Shown here: piece after piece, positions 1-11,627 of the stretch | Position numbering within the stretch: the stretch's first letter is position 1 | Layout of the letters: every line of letters starts with the position of its first letter | Translations under genes and position numbers: made by a program | Notes under the pieces: generated by a model | What the model was told of the DNA's origin: nothing | Seen by the model: the letters and a program-made list of their open reading frames with translations, nothing else | Databases searched by the model: none | NCBI GenBank assembly: GCA_951799425.1 | Contig: OX637393.1 | Span: forward strand, 12,940,744-13,004,743 | Direction: 5' to 3' | Source: Ilex aquifolium | Taxonomy: Eukaryota > Streptophyta > Magnoliopsida > Aquifoliales > Aquifoliaceae | Length of the DNA stretch: 64,000 bases

Positions 1-127
1 TGTTACCCGTTTATTAAACGGTTCGTGTTCGTGTTGAGGTTTTTCACCAGTTTATTAAACGGGTCGTGTATGTGTTTATATGTTTTTCACCCGTCACCTG
101 TTTAACCCGACACGTTTAACACCCCTA
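1..127. mobile_element. hAT-type MITE, right end only
   Basis: The block holds repeated GTTTATTAAACGG/GTCGTG motifs and ends in TTAACACCCCTA, the reverse complement of the TAGGGGTGTTAA terminus common in plant hAT-family MITEs. The left end lies outside the window, so the target duplication cannot be tested; the eight bases that would be duplicated are 128-135. Subterminal GGGTCGTGT-like repeats fit the same class. Family assignment is by terminal motif only. Confidence 0.55.
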
Positions 128-384
128 CTCACATCAACGGATTAAGATTACTTGACAAAAATTCAAATATTATATAGATTAAATTAATGTCAATTACGAA
201 TAATGCAATTTTGCCAAGACAAAAAAAAAACATGTAATAGGTATTGCTTTAAAAAATATTTATCATTGCTTTGTCTCATTTCATTATTGGCTATGGTTGT
301 AGAATTAAAAGACATTTTCAAATGATTTTGCCACCACATGAATTGAATTGATTTTTAGTTATAGAGGAACAAGTGGGTGATAGG

Positions 385-931
385 TAGGGGTGTTCACCCT
401 ACCCTACGGGTAGGAAATATGCTCTTCCGCCTTCCTACCCGATACTTTGCGGAAGAATTTTTTCTTGGCCTACCCTACCCGACAAGTGTGGTATTCCTAC
501 CCGACTTCCTACCCGATTAATCGGGTAGGAAATCGGATAAACACTTTTGTAACTATTAATTTTTAAATGCACCAATTTAACAACACAATAAATCAATAAC
601 ACTAAAATCTAAAACAATTACAACAACAATTATAATAAAACACAAGAATGAATGAACATCAATCCACCATAATTGTTACACAAATACAATAACAATTAAT
701 TTAAGTTTAAACCATATGAAATACATTAAAATCATATTAATTAATTAATGCGGGTAGGGTAGGGTAGGAATGCGAAAATGGATAGCTCTTCCGCATTCCT
801 ACCCGATTTAATCGGAAGGCCAAAAACTCTTCCGCATTCCTACCCAATTTTTGCGGCTAACCGTTCAGTAGGGTAGGGTAGGGTCGGGTAGGGTAGGAAC
901 TTGCGGCTAGTCGGAAATTTGAACACCCTTA
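385..931. mobile_element. hAT-type MITE with perfect 8-bp target duplication
   Basis: The 547-bp element starts TAGGGGTGTTCA and ends TGAACACCCTTA, an inverted repeat with one mismatch. It is flanked by the direct repeat GTGATAGG at 377-384 and 932-939. An 8-bp duplication together with this terminus is diagnostic of the hAT superfamily. Both subterminal regions are filled with GGGTAGG / CCTACCC motifs and GCTCTTCCGC, likely transposase-binding repeats; the AT-rich core (540-745) has no coding capacity. It is non-autonomous and must rely on a transposase elsewhere. Confidence 0.88.
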
Positions 932-939
932 GTGATAGG

Positions 940-1870
940 TTGGGTTGAAAAAGAAGTAGCCTTAGTCCTAGATTTTTTATTTCATAGTTATACAGACAAC
1001 TTGAACACGTCAAGATTGATAATAGTTTGTATTAGAACATCTGACACATTTATTAGAACAGACTATATTATAGTTGATTAATACCTGACATACAAACCTA
1101 ATATAACACAATTCAAACACCATTTAGTACCCGAATTATAAGGGTTGAAATAGCATTTTCGGTCAACCTGACCAATTTTGTGTAAAAATCCAAATAAGGA
1201 AATAATGCCAATTAGCTTCACATATTCAGTCTATACTTGTAAGCTTATCAATATTTTTTGAATTAAATAGGAGTGAGGCCATCTAACAGTTCATACGGAC
1301 TTGTTTATTAAAATATATTAAAGTAATATTGAAGATTAATTTTCTAAATTGCTCAATTGTTTGGTCAACCAAGCTTAGAATTACACAGACCAATAAAAAA
1401 AGCTAACCTTGTTTTAAAATATCATAAATTCATGTATTTTTTATTTTTTTTTTGTTTATTATTTCTTTGAAATTAGAAGAAGGTGAGACTCATATTCCAT
1501 TTCCTATTAAACAACATTCGACAGAGTGAACATTAAGTAGCGTTGAATTTTTGGATACGTAAATGTTAATTTTTTTTTTCAAAATAAATAATAAATCTTC
1601 CTTTTGTAGAAAAATAAACCATTAGATCCTGTGAATTTTTAAACATGTCTTATTTTTTAAACATAATTCTGGAAAATATCCTATTTTCACTCTCATTACT
1701 ATTTTCATATTCAATAGTGCTATACTGACCAAAATTAGAGACAAAAAAGAGAGCTCAAATGAGATGGCAGTTGACTTGAAAGGTTGATTAGGCAAGATTA
1801 ATATTTGATTAAATCCAAAAATTTTCTTCCCAAAATTTAAGTCCCAAATCAAGGATAGATGGGGCAAAAT
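940..1870. other. AT-rich stretch, no gene seen
   Basis: There is no coding pattern, terminal repeat or RNA gene that I can support. Short open frames here have low-complexity translations. Poly-T and poly-A runs occur around 1440-1450 and 1570. Confidence 0.5.
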
Positions 1871-2199
1871 CTAAGACTTTTTCTCCGCTTCCCTAACACG
1901 TACAGACAAACGGAACAAGACGATTCTGGCAAAAAAACGTAAGCATAAGAAAACTGAGAAACACAAATGAATGCAAAGAACACAGTTATTAAGCCAAAAA
2001 GGAGACCACGTTGATGCCCTCACCCACAGTAAGTGTTGATCTTGCACTAGCAATCCAGCCACACCTCTAGGCATTCCACTCAGGGTAAAGTCAGCAGACA
2101 ATCGATCAACCACAGCCTGATTTGCTAACCCATCAGCAACATAATTTGCTTCCCGAAAAAGATGGCAAATTCTAAAATTCATCAAGCCAAATATCTTTC
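1871..2199 (-). pseudogene. RNase H-like domain fragment, 3' part of a split gene
   Basis: The minus-strand translation carries the C-terminal signature of the plant retroelement-type RNase H (RVT_3-like) domain: ICHLFREANYVADGLAN, in which the second catalytic-region Asp and the LAN tail are conserved. The reading frame runs straight back to the left end of the foldback element at 2200 and resumes at 8334 on its other side. Such domains occur in LINEs and in short host-encoded RNase H-like genes; no reverse transcriptase is seen nearby, so this is a fragment. It is broken by the insertion and by an in-frame TGA in its other half. Confidence 0.75.
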
Positions 2200-3000
2200 G
2201 GACCAGGCTACAATACATCCATTGGAATTTTCGGTACCATACCGAAAATTCTCTTTTACAACCTCAATGGTATAATTTACTAAATTTATGGATTATTTAC
2301 AATTTTAATGACATTGAAATGACACCGGACAAGACATTGAAATGACAAAACAAGACATAAAGAAAAACCGTTATTATTGACTTGAGGGCAAAATTACAAC
2401 ATTAGTGGGAAGTTTACGACTATAGTGAACAAAATTACAACATTAATGAAAATTTTACAACATTAGTGAATAAAATTACAAAATATGTGGGAATATTTAC
2501 CAAATTTGTGGGAATATTTACAACTTCAGTGGTATATTTACAGAATTTGTGGGAATATTTACAACTTCAGTGATATGTTTACCAAATTTGTGGAAATCTT
2601 TACAACTTCAATGGATTCAAATATTTACAACTTCATTGGGAGATTTGATCGATCGTGAGGAGATTTGATCGATCGTGGGGAGATTCGATCAATATTGGGG
2701 ACATCTGCAACAATTTGATTGATTAAATATGATTTTGATCGATCAAATCCAATTTTTTAAAAATTGAAAAAAAATCCAATTTTTTTTAAAATTGAAAAAA
2801 AAACCAATTTTTGTTTAATGGATTCTTTAAAAAATTGGTTTTTTTTCAATTTTTAAAAAGTTGGATTTTTGATATATCAATTAAACATATTTGATAGATC
2901 AAACATATTTTTCAATTTTTTTTTTCAAATTTGAATTTTAAAAAAATTTGATAGATCAAATGTGATATGTTTAAATATTTTTTTTTATTTTTTTTATAAA

Positions 3001-4500
3001 TTAAATATAAATCGGATAAATATTCCCACTAATGTTGTAATTTTGTTCTCCTTTTCGGTATGGAACTAGTCCATGATCGATCAAATATGGTTTTGATCGA
3101 TCATGGACTAGTAATGAATCCACTTTTCGTTGTAAAGATTTCCACAAATATAGTAAACAATCCACTAAAGTTGTAAATATTCCCATAAATGTAGTAATGA
3201 ATCCATTGAAGTTGTAAATATTCCCACTAATGTTGTAATTTTGTTCTCCTTTTCGGTATGGAACTAGTCCATGATCGATCAAATATGGTTTTGATCCATC
3301 ATGGACTAGTAATGAATCCACTTTTCGTTGTAAAGATTTCCACAAATATAGTAAACAATCCACTAAAGTTGTAAATATTCTCATAAATGTAGTAATGAAT
3401 CCATTGAAGTTGTAAATATTCCCACTATTGTTGTAATTTTGTTCTCCTTTTCGGTATGGAACTAGTTCATGATCGATCAAATATGGTTTTGATCCATCAT
3501 GGACTAGTAATGAATCCACTTTTCGTTGTAAAGATTTCCACAAATATAGTAAACAATCCACTAAAGTTGTAAATATTCTCATAAATGTAGTAATGAATCC
3601 ATTGAAGTTGTAAATATTCTCACTAATGTTGTAATTTTGTTCTTGTTAGGATTTGAATCGCTTTAAACCCACAGACAAACACACACAATCGAAGAACAAA
3701 CCAAGAACATAAAGCAATAAGAAACAAGAAAGAACAAGACACACAGATTTTACGTGGTTCGGCAATTTGCCTACATCCACGAAGCTGCAGGGATTTTACT
3801 ATTGAGAGAGAGGATTACAATGACGGCTGTACAATGCACTCATAAACCCTAATCACCAAGGAGCAGTATTTATATGTCCTGCGCACAAGCCCAATCCTTC
3901 GCTCCATGGACTAAGCCTCATTAAATTTCCCATTAAGATCCACGCAACATTATTCGGGTCGGATCATCATCCGGGTCAACATACAAAACTAGACTCCACA
4001 AAGAAAACCCAACAGTTCTCATTTTCGGTATGGAACTAGACCATGATCGATCAAATATGGTTTTGATCGATCATGGACTAGTAATGAATCCACTTTTCGT
4101 TGTAAAGTTTTCCACAAATATAGTAAACAATCCACTAAAGTTGTAAATATTCTCATAAATGTAGTAATGAATCCATTGAAGTTGTAAATATTCCCACTAA
4201 TGTTATAATTTTGTTCTCCTTTTCGATATGGAACTAGTCCATGATCGATCAAATATGGTTTTGATCAATCATGGACTAATAATGAATCCACATTTTGTTG
4301 TAAATATACCCACAAATATAGTAAACAATCCACTAAAGTTGTAAATATTCTCATAAATGTAGTAATGAATCCATTGAAGTTCTAAATATTCCCACTAATG
4401 TTGTATTTGTTCTATTTTTCGGTATGGTACTAGTCCATGATCGATCAAAACCATATTTGATCGATCATGGACTAGTAATGAATCCACATTTTGTTGTAAA
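3001..4500. repeat. 198-bp tandem array, left arm (about 6 units)
   Basis: Units begin near 3048, 3246, 3444, 4019, 4216 and 4414, counted at the recurrent CTCCTTTTCGGTATGG motif. The first three are exactly 198 bp apart. Each unit contains an internal palindrome, CTAGTCCATGATCGATCA followed a few bases later by its inverse. The array is interrupted by the solo LTR at 3644-4014. Because 198 is a multiple of three, long open frames with repeated motifs appear here; they are a by-product of the repeat and not a gene. Confidence 0.85.
3644..4014. mobile_element. solo LTR (TRIM/copia-like) nested in the foldback
   Basis: The 371-bp sequence starts TGTTAGG and ends CCCAACA, with the 5-bp direct repeat GTTCT at 3639-3643 and 4015-4019. 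The interior contains ACGTGGTTCGGC followed by CCTACATCCACG, a motif pair frequent in short plant LTRs. There is no second LTR or internal region, so it is a solo LTR or very short TRIM remnant. It is absent from the mirrored position in the right arm, so it arrived after the palindrome formed. Confidence 0.85.
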
Positions 4501-4899
4501 TATACCCACAAATTTGGTAAATATACCACCGAAGTTGTAAATATATATGCTCATAAATGTAGTAAAAAATTCATTAAAGTTGTAACTATTACCATAATTG
4601 TGGTATGAAATCCTATTTCCACAAATTTGGGGAGATTTGATCGATCAAAACCTTATTTGATCGATCAAATCTTCTCAGTACTTTTACTTCTGATTCACAA
4701 TAGAAATCAATAATAACATGATCGATCAAATATATGTTTGATCGATCGAATTTACTTACCAACGATTTTATCGATCAATATATATTTCTGATCGATCAAA
4801 TTCAATTAAAACTGACTAATTAATCCAATTTTTTTTAAAAAGAATTTAAAAAATTGGAAAATTTTAAATCCAAGAAATTTTTTTTTTTTCGAAAAACTG

Positions 4900-6540
4900 G
4901 CTTTTTAACATTCAAATTAACATTTAATTCAACAAATTAACACAAAATTAACACTCAATTTCATCTAATTAACATTCAATTTTTTCTTATAAGCGTTTAA
5001 TTCACAAAATTAACATTCAAATTCAACTAGTTAAAATTAAATTAATCAAATAAACTTTCAAATTCATTCAATTAACACTCAATTCATCAAATTAACATTC
5101 AAATTATTAAATTAACATTCAGATTTATCAAATTGACATTCAATTTCATCAAATTAAGATGTAATTTCATCAAATCAACACCAAATTAACAACAAATTAA
5201 CATTCAATTCATCAAATTAAAATTCAATTCATAAAATTAACACTCAATTTCATCTAATTAACATTCAATTTTTTCTAATAAGCATTTAATTCACGAAATT
5301 AACATTCAAATTCAACTAGTTAAAATTAAATTAATCAAATAAACTTTCAATTTCATTCAATTAACACTCAATTCATCAAATTAGCATTCAAATTATCAAA
5401 TTAACATTCAAATTTATCAAATTGACATTCAATTTCATCAAATTAAGATGTAATTTCATCAAATCAACACCAAATTAACATTCAATTCATCAAATTAAAA
5501 TTCAATTCATAAAATTAACACTAAATTAACACTCAATTTCATCTAATTAACATTCAATTTTTTCTAATAAGCATTTAATTCAATAAATTAACATTCAAAT
5601 TCAACTAGTTAAAATTAAATTAATCAAATAAACTTTCAATTTCATTCAATTAACACTCAATTCATCAAATTAACATTCAAATTATCAAATTAACATTCAA
5701 TTCATCAAATTGACATTCAATTTCATCAAATTAAGATGTAATTTCATCAAATCAACACCAAATTAACAACAAATTAACATTCAACTCATCAAATTAAAAT
5801 TCAATTCATAAAATTAACACCAAATTAACACTCAATTTCATCTAATTAACACTCAATTTCATCTAATCAACACTCTAAATTGAATGTTAATTAGATGAAA
5901 TTGAGTGTTAGTTTGATGTTAATTTGATGAATTGAATGTTAATTTGTTGTTAATTTGGTGTTGATTTGATGAAATTACATCTTAATTTGATGAAATTGAA
6001 TGTTAATTTGATAAATCTGAATGTTAATTTAACTAGTTGAATGTTAATTTGATGAATTGAGTGTTAATTGAATGAAATTGAAAGTTTATTTGATTAATTT
6101 AATTTTAACTAGTTGAATTTGAATGTTAATTTATTGAATTAAATGCTTATTAGAAAAAATTGAATGTTAATTTGATGAAATTGAGTGTTAATTTGGTGTT
6201 AATTTTATGAATTGAATTTTAATTTGATGAATTGAATGTTAATTTGTTGTTAATTTGGTGTTGATTTGATGAAATTATATCTTAATTTGATGAAATTGAA
6301 TGTCAATTTGATAAATCTGAATGTTAATTTAATAATTTGAATGTTAATTTGATGAATTGAGTGTTAATTGAATGAATTTGAAAGTTTATTTGATTAATTT
6401 AATTTTAACTAGTTGAATTTGAATGTTAATTTCGTGAATTAAATGCTTATAAGAAAAAATTGAATGTTAATTAGATGAAATTGAGTGTTAATTTTGTGTT
6501 AATTTGTTGAATTGAATGTTAATTTGAATGTTAAAAAGCC
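4900..6540. repeat. AT-rich ~290-bp units flanking the palindrome centre
   Basis: The block is built of ATTAACATTCAATTCATCAA-like words. A larger unit recurs three times in the left arm (landmark ATTTTTTCT(A/T)ATAAGC near 4978, 5268, 5562) and twice, inverted, in the right arm (near 6143 and 6448). The centre of symmetry is about 5872-5880, with almost no spacer. No protein-coding function is indicated. Confidence 0.8.
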
Positions 6541-6884
6541 AGTTTTTCAAAAAAAAATTTTCAAATTGGATTTAAATTTTTCCAATTTTTTAAATTTTTT
6601 TTAAAAAAATTTGGATTAATTAGTCAGTTTTAATTGAATTTGATCGATCAGAAAGATATATTGATCGATCAAATTGTTGGTAAGTAAATTCGATCGATCA
6701 AACATATATTTGATCGATCATGTTATTATTGATTTCTATTGTGAATCAGAAGTAAAAGTACTGAGAAGATTTGATCGATCAAATAAGGTTTTGATCGATC
6801 AAATCTCCCCAAATTTGTGGAAATAGAATTTCATACCACAATTATGGTAATATTTACAACTTTAATAAATTTTTTACTACATTT

Positions 6885-7450
6885 ATGAGCATATTTACAA
6901 CTTCGGTGGTATATTTACCAAATTTGTGGGTATATTTACAACAAAATGTGGATTCATTACTAGTCCATGATCGATCAAATATGGTTTTGATCGATCATGG
7001 ACTAGTATCATATCGAAAAAGAGAACAAAATTACAACATTAGTGGGAATATTTACAACTTCAATGGATTCATTACTACATTTATGGGAATATTTACAACT
7101 TTAGTGGATTGTTTACTATATTTGTGGGTATATTTACAACAAAATGTGGATTCATTACTAGTCCATGATCGATCAAAATCATATTTGATCGATCATGGAC
7201 TAGTTCCATACCGAAAAGGAGAACAAAATTACAACATTAGTGGGAATATTTACAACTTCAATGGATTCGTTACTACATTTATGAGAATATTTACAACTTT
7301 AGTGGATTGTTTACTATATTTGTGGAAATCTTTACAACGAAAAGTGGATTCATTACTAGTCCATGATCGATCAAAACCATATTTTATCGATCATGGACTA
7401 GTTCCATACCGAAAAGGAGAACAAAATTACAAAATTAGTGGGAATATTTA
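6885..7450. repeat. 198-bp tandem array, right arm (about 3 units)
   Basis: These are inverted counterparts of the left-arm units, with landmarks ATATCGAAAAAGAGAAC near 7012 and CCATACCGAAAAGGAGAAC near 7205 and 7404. There are three units against six on the left. The open frame through them (repeated GLVPYRKGEQNY) results from the unit length being divisible by three. Confidence 0.85.
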
Positions 7451-8325
7451 TCCGATTTATATTTAATTTATAAAAAAAATAAAAAAATAAAAAAAATATT
7501 TAAACATATCACATTTGATCTATCAAATTTTTTTAAAATTCAAATTTGAAAAAAAAAATTTGAAAAATATGTTTGATAGATCAAAAATATGTTTGATCTA
7601 TCAAATATGTTTAATTGATCTATCAAAAATCCAATTTTTTAAAAATTGAAAAAAAACCAATTTTTTAAAGAATCCATTAAACAGAAATTGGTTTTTTTTT
7701 TTCAAATTTAAAAAAAATGGATTTTTTTTTCAATTTTTAAAAAAATTGGATTTTTTTTCAATTTTTAAAAAATTAGATTTGATCGATCAAAATCATATTT
7801 AATCGATCAAATTGTTGAAGATCTCCCCAGTATTGATCGAATCTCCCCACGATCGATCAAATCTCTTCACGATCGATCAAATCTCCCTATGAAGTTGTAA
7901 ATATTTGAATCCATTGAAGTTGTAAAGATTTCCACAAATTTGGTAAACATATCACTGAAGTTGTAAATATTCCCACAAATTCTGTAAATATACCACTGAA
8001 GTTGTAAATATTCCCACAAATTTGGTAAATATTCCCACATATTTTGTAATTTTATTCACTAATGCTGTAAAATTTTCATTAATGTTGTAATTTTGTTCAC
8101 TATAGTCGTAAACTTCCCACTAATGTTGTAATTTTGCCCTCAAGTCAATAATGACGGCTTTTCTTTATGTCTTATCTTGTCATTTCAATGTCTTGTCCGG
8201 TGTCATTTCAATGTCATTGAAGTTGTAAATAATCCATAAATTTAGTAAATTATACCATTGAGATTGTAAAAAGGAATTTTCGGTATGGTACCGAAAATTC
8301 CAATGGATGTATTGTAGCCTGGTCC

Positions 8326-8470
8326 ATATCTTTCTAATCTGATGCAGAATATGCAAATACTGTCAAGCACACTCCATTTTCCCAAGCACCGTATTAACGA
8401 GAATCATGGAGTCAGACTCCACCCAATTGCATATAAGTTGAATATCTAATTTTAAAACAACACAACTTTA
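8326..8470 (-). pseudogene. RNase H-like domain fragment, 5' part of the split gene
   Basis: The minus-strand frame reads NWVESDSMILVNTVLGKMEC, then a TGA, then QYLHILHQIRKI. VESDS followed by a hydrophobic stretch is the first part of the RVT_3 RNase H fold (the Asp is a catalytic-site residue). It joins in frame, through the 9-bp target duplication, to the fragment ending at 2199. The TGA sits where related proteins usually have Trp, so the gene was probably dead independently of the insertion. Upstream of about 8470 the similarity fades. Confidence 0.7.
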
Positions 8471-8728
8471 CATGATATAGACACCCAACACGATACTAGA
8501 CCTAGCTTTGATTCATCTGTACATTTTGAAAATCTAAAGTCTAAAAAAAAAAGTTCATGATGGAACATATAAGGTTGAAGATACAATTACTGTACCAAAA
8601 AAGTTTTAATTTAACCTTTAAATGATGCAACTTAATTTTTAAAATTTGTATTTTTCGTGATTAATCTGTTGGTAGTGTGGTATTTCAAATATTGTAAAAT
8701 CAATTATTAAACTTTCTGATTTGAAGCA

Positions 8729-9937
8729 TGTAAAGGGTTACACAAAGACGAGTTACTCCAACAAAACAGTAACAGGAAAGAGTTATACAGAAACAAAAAG
8801 AGTTACACGAAAGAGATACAGTAAAGAGTTACAACAGTCTTAATGAAACAGTTATATGAAAGAGTTACACGTTACTGTTTGTATAACTAATATAAATATT
8901 AACCCGATTGTAGAATAAGAACTGCTATTGAACTTTAACAAGATCAAAGTTAGTGTTTGATACTATGTCCTTAAGACAGATTTCGCCCCCACACACGGTG
9001 CTTATGGAATATCGAGCGTCTGCCTCCCAGGATATAATGATCTTTACACGAGCAGAGGTAACACTCCAATCTACTCATCCAGCGAACCAAACTTGTGTTG
9101 TGTACTCTCTAAAATGCACACTGTCTTAATGCCGAAAATGGTATGGTCTAATGTTTGCGTTAATGCTGAAAACAGACTAAATGAATGAATTTAAATGCAT
9201 GCATGAACTAGATATTTATAGACACTTTGGTGACTTTCCGGACAGTCACCATACTAAGGGACACAACTCAGAAGATGAAATGCAAACAGCCAGAAGACAC
9301 CTTGAGTAACTGTTCTTTATGAACAGACACAACTTAAAATATCGGACTGGACTCAAAATTTCGGATTGGAGAGAAGCCCAAATCCAAACCAGTGCGATCA
9401 AATAGATACCAAAAAAATAAATTTCGGGTTAAGAAATTCACGCCAAATTAATTAAATGAATTTTCTCCAAAAATATAGGGGTTGGTCTAAACCACACCCA
9501 TACCGGGTCGGGTCGGGTCGGGTCGTGGAGTGGCGTGGCGGGCGGGCGGGCGGCGCGTGTGTGGTAGAACCGATGGCATGTAGGTGCTCGCTCCGCTCAT
9601 AAAACTGTGGTACCCCTTGGGGCCCAATCCCTTAGAGCAAACTTGGCCTATATATGCCCATGTAGAAATTCTTCCTCAACCAATGTGGGATTGGTGTCAA
9701 TTCCCACATTGCACATCCTTTATTTCCACATTTCAAGAGGGTTACTTTGAAGCCTATTTTCTCATTCATTTCTTACTCGATTTGAGCAAGTGAATATACT
9801 ACATTATTCTCCTCACGGAGTAGAATATGGACCCACGAAAATTTATTCGAAACAACGAACGGGTCCCACTTTAATTTAAGCTCAAAGTCGACCAAAACAT
9901 TCAGTTTTTACTCTTAAAAATCTGTTTTGGTCCAACA
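8729..9937 (-). mobile_element. LTR-like block (probable solo LTR, minus strand)
   Basis: Read on the minus strand the block starts TGTTGGACCAAAAC (at 9937). It contains a TATA-like GTCTATAAATATC near 9211-9223, then transcribed-leader-like sequence with the GC-rich stretch 8988-9000, and ends in TTTACA at 8729. Repeated GTAACTCTTT words fill 8740-8870 and a GC-rich GGGCGGGCGG run lies at 9510-9555. The TG..CA ends and TATA position suggest an LTR, but I find no matching 5-bp duplication at the flanks and no second copy. Boundaries are tentative. Confidence 0.5.
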
Positions 9938-10544
9938 TAATCATAATATTTTATGATTCATAATAATTTTTCGAGTTATAAGTTAGATCCTCAAAAGATT
10001 GTTACTTAAACGTTATAATTTTCAATACGATACCAAAAAAAGTACCGTACTCGATTTATAATTTGTATGATTGATGGAATCTATTGCAGGCAAGAAAAGC
10101 AAAGATAAGTATCAATGCCGCACACCCAAGAATTGTGAAGAATCATTAGGGATCACAAAGGCTTTATAATAGGTATGCACATTCATTGTCCATGAAACAA
10201 CCAACTACTCCAGCCACTAGTGAAAGTTGAAAATACAAGAAAATATTGGATGACCGAAACAAAATCTCTTTTGGTTTGGTTCTTCCTGTTAGCAAATTGA
10301 GGAATTCCACCATATCTCTCAATTTTGGAATCTGACGTTAATTCACTTCTTTCCTTGATTTTAGACTTGAATTTTGGTTGAAAATTTTCGTGTGGGTATT
10401 CAGCCATGAAGAGTATTTGCATAGTAGACTCTCCACGTCAGTTATCATGTCATTTGGTCACTCTTTTTGGTCCCTAATTTTGGTCAGTGTAGCATTATTA
10501 TTTCGTATTATATTTTGATGAGTAGCATGATCATGCAAACTATG
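9938..10544. other. no gene recognised
   Basis: AT-rich sequence between an LTR-like block and the Tat element. A 79-codon minus-strand open frame (10183-10422) has no recognisable motif and is not called. Confidence 0.5.
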
Positions 10545-11612
10545 TGTAGGTGGGGAGTTAAAATAGGTTGACACACGTGTCTATGCCAAGTGTAATCGAA
10601 GGGGGTGAGTAGGATAAGTGGATGAGATGAAAGGAACTTGAGCAGCCTGTTAACGAAGGGACGAACCAGTTGGGCAGAGGATAGGTGAAAAATGCTCTCA
10701 CCAGCTAGAAAATCCCGCAGTGGGCAAGTAATGTGGGCATTTATAGCACAGTGCCCGGGCAGGTCGGGCTGCCCGCCGCGACTCCCTATCACCCATGCGA
10801 ACCCGCAACTGCCTTGATTAAGATGATACCAATGGCCGTTAACGCGAGTCATGCGTCCCAACATTAACTAGACAGATGTGATGTTTCCCCAGACGCAACC
10901 TAGACGTGGTCCTGAGGAAGGTGCAATAGCACCCTTCCTCGAGACCTTTATGGAGGTGCCCAAGAGAGGAAACTCACATAGTTTCGGTCCTTCAGCCACC
11001 AATTCACATGTCCTATCCTCCCATATGCTGATCCGGGCCAATAACCCCAGTTACCTTAGGAGTCTCTCTGGATCCTAGTCAAACACATCCGAGTGGGCAG
11101 TGAGCCATACACTGGGAGGCCTGGTCGAGCAGACTAAACCTTCAAGACCCTGCCCCAGGCCGAGGTTGACAATCTTGCTCATCCGCCCTTATTGCTCAAT
11201 TCTCCCTTGAGGGGGGCCATACTCCCTTGTCCCTAGGTGGGGACACCTCTTAGTCCAGTGGGCTAGTCGAGCAACGACATTCAATAGGTTGAGGATACCA
11301 TTCCCGCAGCGGGGGAGAGGAGTCTCGCCGAGGTTGCCCCCACACTTATGTGATTCCATTTTTGCCCAATCTTGGTGAAATGTCCATTTTGCCACTTCCA
11401 ATGAAATGGAGATGTGTCTCACCCAGATGCGGTATTGTGCTCGAGGGCGTCGCGCCCAGGGTTGTCGCGCCAAAGGGATGCCGCACTTGTCACTGTTGTC
11501 TATACCAGTCCAGCTGAACTCTATCGAGCCCCATTTCCATGTCAATTGATAATCGTTGCCACTTGTCCTGTTATTGTGAAGACACGTGTCTTGAAGGTTT
11601 TCGAGTACTACA
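10545..11612 (-). repeat. 3' LTR of the Tat element
   Basis: This 1068-bp copy aligns end to end with 23772-24872. Differences are scattered substitutions plus small indels (for example CTCTCC near 23943 and a 9-bp CCAGGGGCGTCGTG-type expansion near 24710 in the other copy). The divergence indicates an old insertion. Open frames inside it are spurious. Confidence 0.92.
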
Positions 11613-11627
11613 TTTGCCCCCTACGCG
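11613..11627 (-). other. polypurine tract of the Tat element
   Basis: On the minus strand GCGTAGGGGGCAAA abuts the LTR start TGTAGTACTC. A G-rich purine run directly before the 3' LTR is the expected plus-strand primer. Confidence 0.7.

Larger units (their letters stand above)
2200..8325. mobile_element. giant palindromic (foldback) element, MULE-type 9-bp target duplication
   Basis: The left end reads GGACCAGGCTACAATACATC and the right end is its exact reverse complement. The direct repeat ATATCTTTC lies immediately outside both ends (2191-2199, 8326-8334). The two arms are inverted copies over nearly their whole length, meeting near 5875. A 9-bp duplication and very long TIRs fit Mutator-like foldback elements; no transposase is present. 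Arms carry many TTGATCGATCAA palindromes, 198-bp tandem units, and about 290-bp AT-rich units at the centre. The arms differ in length (about 3.7 and 2.45 kb); the excess is explained by three more 198-bp units and one more 290-bp unit on the left plus a nested solo LTR. Removing the element restores the RNase H-like frame. Confidence 0.85.

Noticed and set aside
3001-7466. Long open frames of 193 codons on both strands with repeated peptide motifs, resembling a repeat protein gene
   Set aside because: They arise because the tandem unit is 198 bp (divisible by 3); the same frame appears in mirror image in the other arm, and there is no promoter, family motif or codon bias.
2640-7870. Regularly spaced repeats that might suggest a CRISPR-like array
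   Set aside because: Units are contiguous 198-bp tandem copies without unique spacers, inside a plant transposon.
8729-9937. Complete LTR retrotransposon at this site
   Set aside because: Only one LTR-like block is seen, with no matching duplication, primer site or coding domains beside it.
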